NCBI RefSeq assembly: GCF_013140855.1 | Contig: NZ_JABBPG010000006.1 | Coordinates: forward strand, 1-64,000 | Origin: Pseudoalteromonas caenipelagi | Lineage (GTDB): Bacteria > Pseudomonadota > Gammaproteobacteria > Enterobacterales > Alteromonadaceae | DNA: 64,000 bases | Direction: 5' to 3' | Shown here: positions 8,903 to 16,636 of the stretch, piece by piece | Position numbering within the stretch: position 1 is the stretch's first letter | Layout of the letters: each line of letters begins with the position of its first letter | The notes under the pieces: generated by a model | Seen by the model: only the letters and a program-made list of their open reading frames with translations | What the model was told of the DNA's origin: nothing | Databases searched by the model: none | Position numbers and translations under genes: made by a program

Positions 8903-10195
8903 ATGACTGCTGAAGTAGCAATTGCCAATGCATCTGCCATAGCTTTGGCAGCCGATAGTGCAGTGACTATCGGAGACCAAAAAATTTACAACTCGGCCTT
9001 AAAGCTATTCTCACTTTCCAAGATTGCGCCTATTGGTGTTATGGTTTACGGCAATGCTGGACTCCTAAGGGTCCCTTGGGAAACAATAATTAAGACATAT
9101 CGTCAAAAGCACGGGGGTGAAAAGCACAACTCGCTGCAAGAGTACGCGGAGAACTTTTTAGAATACCTAAATGACAGTCCTGAGCTATTTCCTGACAGTG
9201 CGCAAAAAGCATGGTTACAGGGTAATGTGCGTGGATACTACACACTAATCAGAGACAGCTTTTTCGAAGTATTGCACCAAACCTTTCAAGAGCAAGGCGA
9301 AATCACGAATGAAGAGGCTGCAGAAAAGTTACGTTCAACAGTGGCTTCTTACCACTCAAAGTTAAGAGGTGCAGAGTACGCTGATGGGATGTCGGAAGGG
9401 TTTGAAAAAGAAGTTCGCTCTAAATATTTAAAAGAATTCAAAAAATGGAAAGATAACATATTTGAAAATACACCTATCGCAAGTGCCACTGCAGCAAAAC
9501 TTTATGATATAGGTACATTCATACACACGAGAACAGTATTTTCTGCCGGAGTTTCAGGTTTAGTTATTGCTGGTTACGGCGAAGCTGAAATATACCCTTC
9601 AATTCTCGCTTTTGACGTAGAGGGGGTAGTGGAAAACAAACTAAAGTATAAAAAAAACTGTCAAAAGTCGCATACGATTAAAAGTGGTGATGACTGCAAG
9701 ATTATCGCATTTGCCCAAGAAGATATGGTGGCCACGTTTATGAATGGAATTAATCCTCAAGTGGCCTACTTTATTCAAAGTTATTTAAATAAACTTTTAC
9801 AACGATTACCAGAGCTTTTAAACAGCGAAAATATTAGCTCAGAAGATAGAAAACGTTTTAGTAAGGAAGTAACTATGTTGCTGGAAGGGTTTACTAGAGC
9901 GTTTAGAGAGCACTTGCAAAGTGAACATGTACAACCCGTGATGCGAATGGTCACCGTATTACCGAAAGATGAGCTAGCATCAATGGCGGAGGCACTCGTA
10001 AACCTAACTGCGTTTAAAAGGCGTATAACCGAATCAATGGAAACTGTAGGAGGGCCGATTGACGTAGCTGTCATATCAAAAGGTGACGGGTTAATATGGG
10101 TGAAAAGAAAACACTATTTTCCAGCAGATCTAAATCAGCACTTTTTTGCAAATTACTTCAGAGGGTTCAATGATGAAAAAGCAAACGAAGAATGA
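8903..10195 (+). CDS. Proteasome-like Ntn hydrolase (Thr nucleophile), transposon cargo
   Basis: From the ATG at 8903 (ggag six bases upstream) the product starts M-TAEVAIANAS. Removal of Met would expose Thr1, and counting from it gives Asp17 in LAADSAVTIG and Lys33 in NSALKLFS, the exact triad spacing of proteasome beta subunits and HslV. A GNAGL turn near residue 49, a GYGEAEIYPSILAFDVEG strand pair and a final GGPIDVAVISKGDG-like strand fit the same fold. At 430 aa it is much larger than HslV (about 175 aa) or Anbu (about 240 aa), with extra helical sequence inserted between the two halves of the fold. It is divergent from the AVAST-like operon and overlaps a small downstream gene. Proteolytic activity and a defence role are inference. 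An upstream in-frame start at 8852 would bury Thr1 and has no ribosome binding site. Confidence 0.8.
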   Translation: MTAEVAIANASAIALAADSAVTIGDQKIYNSALKLFSLSKIAPIGVMVYGNAGLLRVPWETIIKTYRQKHGGEKHNSLQEYAENFLEYLNDSPELFPDSAQKAWLQGNVRGYYTLIRDSFFEVLHQTFQEQGEITNEEAAEKLRSTVASYHSKLRGAEYADGMSEGFEKEVRSKYLKEFKKWKDNIFENTPIASATAAKLYDIGTFIHTRTVFSAGVSGLVIAGYGEAEIYPSILAFDVEGVVENKLKYKKNCQKSHTIKSGDDCKIIAFAQEDMVATFMNGINPQVAYFIQSYLNKLLQRLPELLNSENISSEDRKRFSKEVTMLLEGFTRAFREHLQSEHVQPVMRMVTVLPKDELASMAEALVNLTAFKRRITESMETVGGPIDVAVISKGDGLIWVKRKHYFPADLNQHFFANYFRGFNDEKANEE

Positions 10196-10358
10196 TATTT
10201 ATAAATCATTCGAACAAATGAAATCCAGCCTTTTCCCTAGCTTGACAAGAGAAGAGCGTCAAAAATCCTCAAACTTAGACTCTATGCAGGTAGGAGCTTG
10301 CCTTGCAGATCAAGCAATTGAACAATTAGTTAAAGAACGTGATAGTAAACTCCGTTAG
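10170..10358 (+). CDS. Small protein co-encoded with Ntn hydrolase
   Basis: This 62-aa charged, lysine- and glutamate-rich protein (MMKKQTKNDIYKSF...) starts inside the last codons of the Ntn hydrolase gene and overlaps it by 26 bases, which suggests translational coupling. A GAGGG sequence lies 4 to 8 bases before the tandem ATGs at 10170 and 10173. I do not recognise its family. No cysteine cluster, signal peptide or membrane segment is visible apart from a single Cys. A role as substrate, adaptor or inhibitor of the hydrolase is possible only from position. Confidence 0.6.
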   Translation: MMKKQTKNDIYKSFEQMKSSLFPSLTREERQKSSNLDSMQVGACLADQAIEQLVKERDSKLR

Positions 10359-10526
10359 CCTGCAAAAGTTAAAAACTGATTGAACTATTAATGTTCACTG
10401 TAAGCTGCATATGGATGAAAAAACAATTTTACAAGCAGGTACAAAACAATCGATGATTTCAAATCATGAACTTTTAACACTAGGAACTCTGAGCACGATG
10501 CTTTGATTAAAAACCAACACCGCGTT
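10359..10526. other. Convergent intergenic region, small cargo gene/tnsC
   Basis: This lies between the 3' ends of the plus-strand cargo pair and minus-strand tnsC. I see no strong terminator hairpin and no gene. Confidence 0.4.
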
Positions 10527-11954
10527 TTAGTTTAATTCGCCAAGCGGGTCATCAAGTACCGTATTTGTGCCTTTTAATAGAGAAAACCCTTCTTCTTGCT
10601 CTGCGATATCCTGAAACAAACAAGGGTTAGCTATCCTATCTGGTAGGTCTACAGCCCCCAAAAGTTCAACTATGTTTGATTCCAACTCTGGATGTTGGGG
10701 CCGAGTAACGTCAGCAATTGGCGTTCTGGTTTCTGTAGACAACTCCAGCTGCTGGGGGGAGTTCTGGTTGCGGTTCCCAGTTGGCAATGAAATAGACTCT
10801 CTAAGCGCCTTAATTTCGGGTGTATTTCGAGATAATTTACATGCCCTTGCATACGCAACATCTAACACTGCTGGTGTTATTCTCTCATCAGCTAAGGGAT
10901 CTAAAATAACCATTCTTTGAGCTTCTCGGTATATGCGGTGAGCAATATCCAAATTACCCAAGGAAAGCTCGTACATCTTGTCACTCAACTCAGAGGTGAG
11001 CACATTGTATACCTTAGTCCACTGGATTTCCCAAAGCTCTCCAATAAAAACGTCCCATTCACCGCTTTCTCTCGTTAACGGCTCGAATTCAAAGTACCCA
11101 GCACTTTCAGCTCGACGCGCTGCTTTAAGTTGTTTCGATAAAGTTTTATCAAAAGGCGGATTAGCACAAAAAACGAGTGGAACACCTAGTTTATTTACCA
11201 GCTTATGAAGGAAGTTCAACAAGTTATTTTCACCACCTGTTTTCTTAAGCTCCAGCCGTTGCATTTCATCTATAACGAGTACCCCGAGAAAACTTGATTT
11301 AATTCTTTGTTCAATTTGCCACAAAAGACCTGATATCGTTGCTGCTAGAGGCTCTTTTGGTTGGTTCATTGCTAAATCAAGGCTAAAAATTATATCTTCA
11401 CATAGCTCTCTAACACTTGAGTTTCGAGAGCATTCTACCTTCACCCATACGACCTGTTTTGTATACTCTAGCTTTTGTCCATGATAAACATCATGTTTAA
11501 TCACATTCGGGAGGTAATTTAAAATTTGCTCAAGCATACAAGTTTTACCTACCCCACTTTCTCCAATGATAGTGATAGTCTCAGCCTTTGGCACAAAAAA
11601 GCCTGAAGATGGGGCTACTTCAGGCCGCTTATCGACGGGGTAATGTAAAAACTGTGAAGTGGTAGGGCTGAATGGGTTTTTTCTTGAGTAGCCATCTTTT
11701 ATTGCAGTTTCGATTGCTCTGAAGCATTCATAATATATAAAAAATGGCTGTCTTAATTGCTTTAATCGGATCGTATATTCTTCGCGTATCAATGGATCTG
11801 GGTTGTCCCTAATATGTTCATCAAGATCAACATAGTTGGAGAACTTTTCCAACAAATCTTCAGCCCTAAGCTTTGGAGGTAACGCTTCAATAAAAGGGTT
11901 GCCTCGGTACTCTGGTAAAATAGCTTCATGGTATTCAGCATCAACTTTTCTCAC
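10527..11954 (-). CDS. tnsC: Transposition AAA+ ATPase TnsC
   Basis: TnsC is the ATP-dependent matchmaker that assembles on target DNA, contacts the TniQ/TnsD protein, and activates the TnsAB transposase. The 475-aa product has Walker A GESGVGKT at 131-138 and Walker B LGVLVIDE at 223-230, followed by the FCANPPF sensor-like segment near 262. The C-terminal ~90 residues are low in conservation and rich in Gln, Asn and Pro. It follows tnsB after 11 bases in the tnsABC operon. Length is in the range for TnsC (Tn7 TnsC is about 555 aa) and larger than the small Cas-associated or Tn5053-type forms. The next same-strand transposition gene, tniQ, is separated by inserted cargo. Confidence 0.93.
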   Translation of the reverse strand: MRKVDAEYHEAILPEYRGNPFIEALPPKLRAEDLLEKFSNYVDLDEHIRDNPDPLIREEYTIRLKQLRQPFFIYYECFRAIETAIKDGYSRKNPFSPTTSQFLHYPVDKRPEVAPSSGFFVPKAETITIIGESGVGKTCMLEQILNYLPNVIKHDVYHGQKLEYTKQVVWVKVECSRNSSVRELCEDIIFSLDLAMNQPKEPLAATISGLLWQIEQRIKSSFLGVLVIDEMQRLELKKTGGENNLLNFLHKLVNKLGVPLVFCANPPFDKTLSKQLKAARRAESAGYFEFEPLTRESGEWDVFIGELWEIQWTKVYNVLTSELSDKMYELSLGNLDIAHRIYREAQRMVILDPLADERITPAVLDVAYARACKLSRNTPEIKALRESISLPTGNRNQNSPQQLELSTETRTPIADVTRPQHPELESNIVELLGAVDLPDRIANPCLFQDIAEQEEGFSLLKGTNTVLDDPLGELN

Positions 11955-11965
11955 GCATTGCTCCC

Positions 11966-14077
11966 CTATTTCCTATTCCGCCTTGGCAACATAACAACCT
12001 TCTGCTGCATGCTCTTTGTATCTGCATCGTCGCTGGTATTGCCAATCTCTGCATCTATTTCACTGTGAGTCGTTTTACGCAATTCTTCACGACGATTTTC
12101 ACGGATATTACGAATTCTTTCGGAGCTCGTTAACGTGTTTTGTTTAGCCCTTTTCTTAGCTTGAATTTCTAACGCCTCATGTCTGGTTTTCATATCAATC
12201 GATTCGACGGTGACGGGAGAAAGCTCTTCAAACTTTGTTATCCAATCTTGCACAAAATCCACTTCAGCCATTGGCATATCCTTAAATATGGAGTTGCGCT
12301 TCAATAAAGTACATTTTGTAAAACCCTCATTACGGTTCATTCTCACGTAAATATAGTTCAGAGTGTTGTCATCTATTCGCGCGTCAAGTGACCGGTGACC
12401 GCCGTCTCGAGCGATAGCAGCTAAGTTTTCATCTTCCATTTGTTTGCACGTATAGTACATTTCTCTGTACTGAATCCCGCTTCGAGTCATACTGACAGTT
12501 TCCGGCGGTAACAACTTGGCTATTACCTCACTAAACGGGACTTGGTGAAGGCTATGCCGATGACTGGCTAAATATACTTTCCAAGTATTGATTGGTGTTG
12601 GCTTTATGTTCTTTTCGAGCAGAATTGGGTTGTCAAAAACAAGTTTATTCAAAATATCACGGTTGTGTTCTAGCACTGCTTCTATCAACATGCTAGTCAC
12701 TTCATATAAGGTATATATTGACTCTTTACGAGGGTCGACATCACCGCGTACGACCTTACCTCCTCGTGTTGTACCAATTAATTGATGAAGTAGCTTATCA
12801 TTGATAGTCTTAAACCTTCGCTCCACAAAGCTCTTGTAATCTGGCCTATATGCAGGAGCGAAACCTAACTCAGCGAGCGGCGTGACCTTTTCCCTTGGTT
12901 CTAAACCAATCATTTCGCCATTGTCACAAGTAAAGTAAGCAGGTACATGCGAGCATGGCCACTCGGATTCATCGATTTTGACACCGTATTGAGCACAAAA
13001 CTCAGCTTTAGGAGTAAAACAATTAACAAAAGCTTGTCGCGCAGCACGCCAAGAAGCATGATAAAGAGAAACGTGCATTCCCGTTATCATTCGAGTTGAG
13101 CAATCAATAATATAATACACTGTAGGCCGCCCTAAGACGTACCTTGGACTGAATTCAGATATAACATTTATATCAGCCACCGTAGCATCTATTTCAAAGC
13201 AGCTACCCGGTACAAGCCCATCCTGTAATGGGCTCCCTAACAATGCTCTTTTTCTAAGATTATAATTGTGATCAGTATTGCGTAGCCGAACTTCCATATT
13301 TTTCTCAACCAACTTACCTTTCCAGTATTTAAATTGCTTATAAGAAGGTATATGAGGGGCTCTATTACATGCATCAGCGAGTTTAACTTCACCTGCATGA
13401 AATTGCCGTAGATAGTCTCTGTAGCATTCGGTAAGATATTTTCCATTTGGCTTTAAATAGTATTTCTTTAACGTCTTTAGAATGTTCTTTTTATCTGCTT
13501 CTCGGATAATGTATTTTGGTGCTCGTTCAAACATCAATGTTCTAGAAGTACGTGGTGCACCAAGTGGGGCTTCTTTAGCTATTCTTTGCTTGCCATAGCC
13601 GCCACTGTTTGCATATGCAGGCAACAGCGCGTTTTTACTTTGCCCGAAATGCCAGTAACGACTTAACAAACGGGACAAGCTTTTTCTGTCATAGCCAATT
13701 TGCTTTGCATGTTGTGCCAGTGTCGATGTTCTTTTTGAACATGCATAGTCTAATATGAACTGCTTATCAGACACTAAGCTTCTTATCTTTTCATAGTTCG
13801 AATTTCGCCTTTCAAGGTTTTTAGGTTCAATTTCTTCGTCTGAAACGAGCAAAAATGCAGGTGGAGTAATGTCAATTTGAATTGCTCTACCTTTTCTGTT
13901 CCATGTAATAAAGGTAGGCAGATGAACCGTTATAGGTCTACACGTACCAACAGTTTCGTTTAACTCAAAAAGAATGAGACAGTCTAAATCAGCTCTCACT
14001 TCTATGACGCGAAATACTCCATTTAAGTCACTCTCAGAGGTTTCTATTTTCCATGTACTATTTATTTCAAGCACCAT
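11966..14077 (-). CDS. tnsB: DDE transposase TnsB
   Basis: TnsB binds the repeats in the transposon ends, cuts the 3' ends and joins them to the target. The 703-aa protein carries an RNase H-fold integrase core with Asp297 (FEIDATVA), Asp385 (FTCDNGE) and Glu419 (SFVERRF); the spacings of 88 and 34 residues are close to those in Tn7 TnsB. N-terminal helix-turn-helix regions (about residues 100-150) and a basic C-terminal tail, which in Tn7 contacts TnsC, are present. The start overlaps the tnsA stop by 11 bases. All catalytic residues are intact, so the gene looks functional. Confidence 0.95.
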   Translation of the reverse strand: MVLEINSTWKIETSESDLNGVFRVIEVRADLDCLILFELNETVGTCRPITVHLPTFITWNRKGRAIQIDITPPAFLLVSDEEIEPKNLERRNSNYEKIRSLVSDKQFILDYACSKRTSTLAQHAKQIGYDRKSLSRLLSRYWHFGQSKNALLPAYANSGGYGKQRIAKEAPLGAPRTSRTLMFERAPKYIIREADKKNILKTLKKYYLKPNGKYLTECYRDYLRQFHAGEVKLADACNRAPHIPSYKQFKYWKGKLVEKNMEVRLRNTDHNYNLRKRALLGSPLQDGLVPGSCFEIDATVADINVISEFSPRYVLGRPTVYYIIDCSTRMITGMHVSLYHASWRAARQAFVNCFTPKAEFCAQYGVKIDESEWPCSHVPAYFTCDNGEMIGLEPREKVTPLAELGFAPAYRPDYKSFVERRFKTINDKLLHQLIGTTRGGKVVRGDVDPRKESIYTLYEVTSMLIEAVLEHNRDILNKLVFDNPILLEKNIKPTPINTWKVYLASHRHSLHQVPFSEVIAKLLPPETVSMTRSGIQYREMYYTCKQMEDENLAAIARDGGHRSLDARIDDNTLNYIYVRMNRNEGFTKCTLLKRNSIFKDMPMAEVDFVQDWITKFEELSPVTVESIDMKTRHEALEIQAKKRAKQNTLTSSERIRNIRENRREELRKTTHSEIDAEIGNTSDDADTKSMQQKVVMLPRRNRK

Positions 14078-14888
14078 ACAAAGACCTACTTTGACTCTGA
14101 GCCAATGATAATATTTCTATAGTGTTAGATGTAACAATAGAGTAATCCAAATCAACATTAATATACTTTTCAGCAATGAGGTATCGCAATACATATAACC
14201 CATCGACATCTCTTCCTTTCAAGCTCAAATTCAATTCGCTGCATAATTGAGAAAGCAAGTACTTTCCTTTGGACAGAGTTCCAAGTGCTATTTCAATATC
14301 TGCTTGTGTAATGCCTACCGCACCAGAGCGAAAAGGACTTGTTGCCCACTTGATATTAGCAGCCTGAGCTTTAGTAACCTCATTACCAGTGAAGAAAGAA
14401 AACTTAACCCCCAAAAGCTCCCATATGACTCTCTCAATATCCAATTTTTCTGATATTCTTTGGGTTAGTTTTTCGTCTGGTTTAACCGATATAGCGTGAA
14501 AAGATGTATTGCCAGCACATTGACGGGTCAACAAAAAGTCTGTCGTCATTATATTAGGCACATCCGTTCCCGTTACTATTGGGTGAGGAACGCCAATTGC
14601 AGACGCAACTTTCTGTGATAACGTCAGTGGAAGTAGAGGGAACTGCTCTCGGATATCAATGACTGAATCACTAAATTCAGCAATATAAAAAAATTCAGAT
14701 TCTATTCCTGATAAAAAATGATGATATCGCTTTATTTTTCTTCCAAATGCTGTTGATTTTTTCCCTTTAGAATTAACGTCTTGTATTCGTAGCCATGGCT
14801 TATAGGCTTCTTGCGTACCAATACCATACTTATTCTTGAGCGAGCGATTAAAATCTTCAATACTCGCTAGCCGTCTACCTCTCGCCAT
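14067..14888 (-). CDS. tnsA: Endonuclease TnsA
   Basis: TnsA cuts the 5' ends of the transposon so that the element moves by cut-and-paste rather than by cointegrate formation. The 273-aa protein has the restriction-enzyme-like catalytic set Glu63 (GIESEFF), Asp117 (TTDFLL) and Lys136 (ISVKPDE), nearly the same numbering as Tn7 TnsA (Glu63, Asp114, Lys132). A C-terminal winged-helix-like region follows from about residue 165. It is the first gene of tnsABC and lies about 55 bases from the innermost end repeat, so its promoter overlaps the TnsB-binding region and may be autoregulated. Confidence 0.95.
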   Translation of the reverse strand: MARGRRLASIEDFNRSLKNKYGIGTQEAYKPWLRIQDVNSKGKKSTAFGRKIKRYHHFLSGIESEFFYIAEFSDSVIDIREQFPLLPLTLSQKVASAIGVPHPIVTGTDVPNIMTTDFLLTRQCAGNTSFHAISVKPDEKLTQRISEKLDIERVIWELLGVKFSFFTGNEVTKAQAANIKWATSPFRSGAVGITQADIEIALGTLSKGKYLLSQLCSELNLSLKGRDVDGLYVLRYLIAEKYINVDLDYSIVTSNTIEILSLAQSQSRSLYGA

Positions 14889-14943
14889 TAGCTCTGCCTA
14901 ATATTCTAGTTTCCATTATCAAATATAGCTCTAGCTCTTACTG

Positions 14944-15021
14944 CGGGCAAACTTTATTGTCTTTTTAAATTGTTACGGGCAAACTTTATTGCTAACGGGC
15001 AAACTTTATTGTCTTTTCACA
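14944..15021. repeat. Transposon right end with three TnsB-binding-type repeats
   Basis: Three direct copies of CGGGCAAACTTTATTG begin at 14944, 14976 and 14996. The first and third extend with TCTTTT. The outermost copy runs into ...CTTTTCACA at 15021, so read inward the end is TGTGAAAAGACAATAAAG. Tn7 right ends also hold close or overlapping ~22-bp TnsB sites next to tnsA. Copies are 32 and 20 bases apart. Confidence 0.85.
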
Positions 15022-15026
15022 TCACT
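15022..15026. other. Putative target-site duplication and yhiN attachment point
   Basis: If the transposon ends at 15021, the next five bases TCACT are the expected 5-bp duplication; the yhiN stop codon occupies 15026-15028. Insertion just past a conserved 3' coding end is the TnsD-type safe-site pattern. The matching copy lies beyond the left edge of the window. Confidence 0.5.
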
Positions 15027-16213
15027 TAAACCACCTGCCCTGCGGCAAATCCGCAGCTCCACGCATACTGGAAGTTGTAGCCGCCTAACCAGCCTGTTAC
15101 ATCAGTGACTTCGCCGATAAAGTACAAGCCTTTTTGTTTTTTGGCTTCGAAGGTTTTTGAGCTGAGTTCATCGGTGTCTACGCCGCCGAGGGTCACTTCG
15201 GCGGTGCGGTAGCCTTCGGTGCCGTTGGGTTTTATTTGCCAATTGTGGAGGTAGTTGGCAATGGCGTCTATTTCACTGTGTGTTAGCTGGTTAAGGGCTT
15301 TGTCGGGGATGGCTTGCTCTGTGATCAGCACTTCTACAAAGCGCTTAGGTAGGATTGCACCTAAGGCGTTTTTCAACGATTTACTGCCGCTTTCGTTACG
15401 CCATTGGTGAATGGTGTCGCTTAAGTTTAGCTCTGGCAATAGGTTAATTGTCACCGCCTGCCCTGCTCGCCAAAATGATGATATTTGCAATATGGCAGGG
15501 CCTGATAGTCCACGGTGTGTAAACAAAATGTTTTCTTTGAACGTGGTGCCGCATTCGCTACTCACTTCACAAAAAATGCTAATACCTGATAAACCGTCAA
15601 AGCGTACTTTGTCATGTTCATGCAAAGTAAATGGCACCAGCGCTGCCATGGTGGGTAACACTGTTAAACCAAACTGTTCGGCAATTTTATAACCAATGGG
15701 GGTTGCGCCAAGTTTGGGCATGGTGAGTCCACCTGATGCCACCACTAACGACTCACACTCAAAAGTTTGCTCATTGGTGGTGATAATATAACCACCTTGT
15801 TCTTTGCTTTGTACACTCAACACTTCGTTACGTAAAAATATTTGTACACCTGCCCAGTCGCACTCTGTTGTGAGTATATCAACAATATCTTGCGCACTAT
15901 TGTCACAAAATAACTGCCCCAGCGTTTTATGGTGATAGGCTAAACCATGGCGGTCTACCAACTCAATAAAGTCATGTTGGGTATAGCGGCTTAAACAAGA
16001 CTTTACAAAGTGCGGATTAGCGCATAGGTAGTTGCTAGGTGATGCTCCTTCATTGGTAAAATTACAGCGCCCTCCGCCACTTATCAAAATTTTACGGCCC
16101 GGCTTTTTGCCCATATCAAGCACCGCTACCGAGCGCCCACGGTAGCCTGCTTGCGCCGCACACATCAATCCAGCAGCACCTGCACCAATAACGACAACAT
16201 CAAATTGCAACAT
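15026..16213 (-). CDS. yhiN: YhiN/BaiN-family flavoprotein, NAD(P)/FAD-dependent oxidoreductase
   Basis: This 395-aa HI0933-like flavoprotein has an N-terminal FAD-binding Rossmann motif (VVIGAGAAGLMCAAQAG), the family block GRKILISGGGRCNFTN near residue 41, and the conserved C-terminal TGWLGGYNFQYAWSCGFAAG FAD-contact segment. The substrate is not established in most bacteria. Length is typical and the gene is intact. The Tn7-like element inserts immediately beyond its stop codon, so the conserved 3' coding sequence is the likely recognition site for a TnsD-type protein. It belongs to the same neighbourhood as rsmJ, prlC and gor, as in E. coli. Confidence 0.9.
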   Translation of the reverse strand: MLQFDVVVIGAGAAGLMCAAQAGYRGRSVAVLDMGKKPGRKILISGGGRCNFTNEGASPSNYLCANPHFVKSCLSRYTQHDFIELVDRHGLAYHHKTLGQLFCDNSAQDIVDILTTECDWAGVQIFLRNEVLSVQSKEQGGYIITTNEQTFECESLVVASGGLTMPKLGATPIGYKIAEQFGLTVLPTMAALVPFTLHEHDKVRFDGLSGISIFCEVSSECGTTFKENILFTHRGLSGPAILQISSFWRAGQAVTINLLPELNLSDTIHQWRNESGSKSLKNALGAILPKRFVEVLITEQAIPDKALNQLTHSEIDAIANYLHNWQIKPNGTEGYRTAEVTLGGVDTDELSSKTFEAKKQKGLYFIGEVTDVTGWLGGYNFQYAWSCGFAAGQVV

Positions 16214-16636
16214 GTTTTACCCAACTTACAAATCTCTATCGGCTATTATACCTAGATTATCAGCGATGTCAGAACCGCAACTAACGATTGCAATAAACGC
16301 CGCCTAGTCGAACAAAAAACAAACACATAAAATAATCAAAAACAGTCTACTTATTGAACATTTTTTTACCAACTGAATAAAATATCGATTACATTTACAT
16401 TTATTTACATAGCATAACGATATTTTACCTCCGTATAAAAAACAGGCTCAAATGCATTAAAAACAAACGCTTACTGTAATCTAAATGTCATATAGCCATC
16501 CGCTTATAACTAATCGAACAATGTAAATAACAAAACAGTTCTTTTAAATGGTTAACGTTAACTTTACGTTCTGTAACGTCCACATTGCACTTGCGCAGTG
16601 TAGATTTAATAAAAACACAACATGTTAGGGAATCTT
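16214..16636. other. Upstream region of subtilase gene
   Basis: This AT-rich stretch lies between divergent yhiN and the secreted protease. It should hold the protease promoter and a long 5' untranslated region. I see no gene, strong hairpin or repeat. Confidence 0.4.

Larger units (their letters stand above)
1..15021. mobile_element. Tn7-like transposon, right portion (left end outside window)
   Basis: The tnsA-tnsB-tnsC operon runs inward from a repeat-containing end at 14944-15021, and a tniQ/tnsD-type gene lies further left. The outermost bases read TGTGAAAAGACAATAAAG into the element, giving the 5'-TG and A/T-rich terminus expected of this family. The end sits directly against the yhiN stop codon, with tnsA facing it, as Tn7 places its right end beside glmS. 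Cargo (1227-10358) lies between tnsC and tniQ. No matching inverted end occurs in the first bases of the window, so the element continues to the left, where an IS3-family element begins. A 5-bp target duplication would be TCACT at 15022-15026 if the terminus is placed correctly; its partner cannot be seen. Confidence 0.85.

Noticed and set aside
8759..8980. Minus-strand 73-codon frame overlapping the start of the Ntn hydrolase gene
   Set aside because: It overlaps the conserved Thr1 region, has no clear ribosome binding site and shows no recognisable content.
97..14888. CRISPR-associated transposon
   Set aside because: TnsA, TnsB, TnsC and TniQ are present, but there is no cas gene or CRISPR array in the window.
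14944..15016. CRISPR-like array from the three CGGGCAAACTTTATTG repeats
   Set aside because: Only three short units with unequal 4-16 base gaps, placed at a Tn7-like end beside tnsA; no cas genes. TnsB sites explain them.
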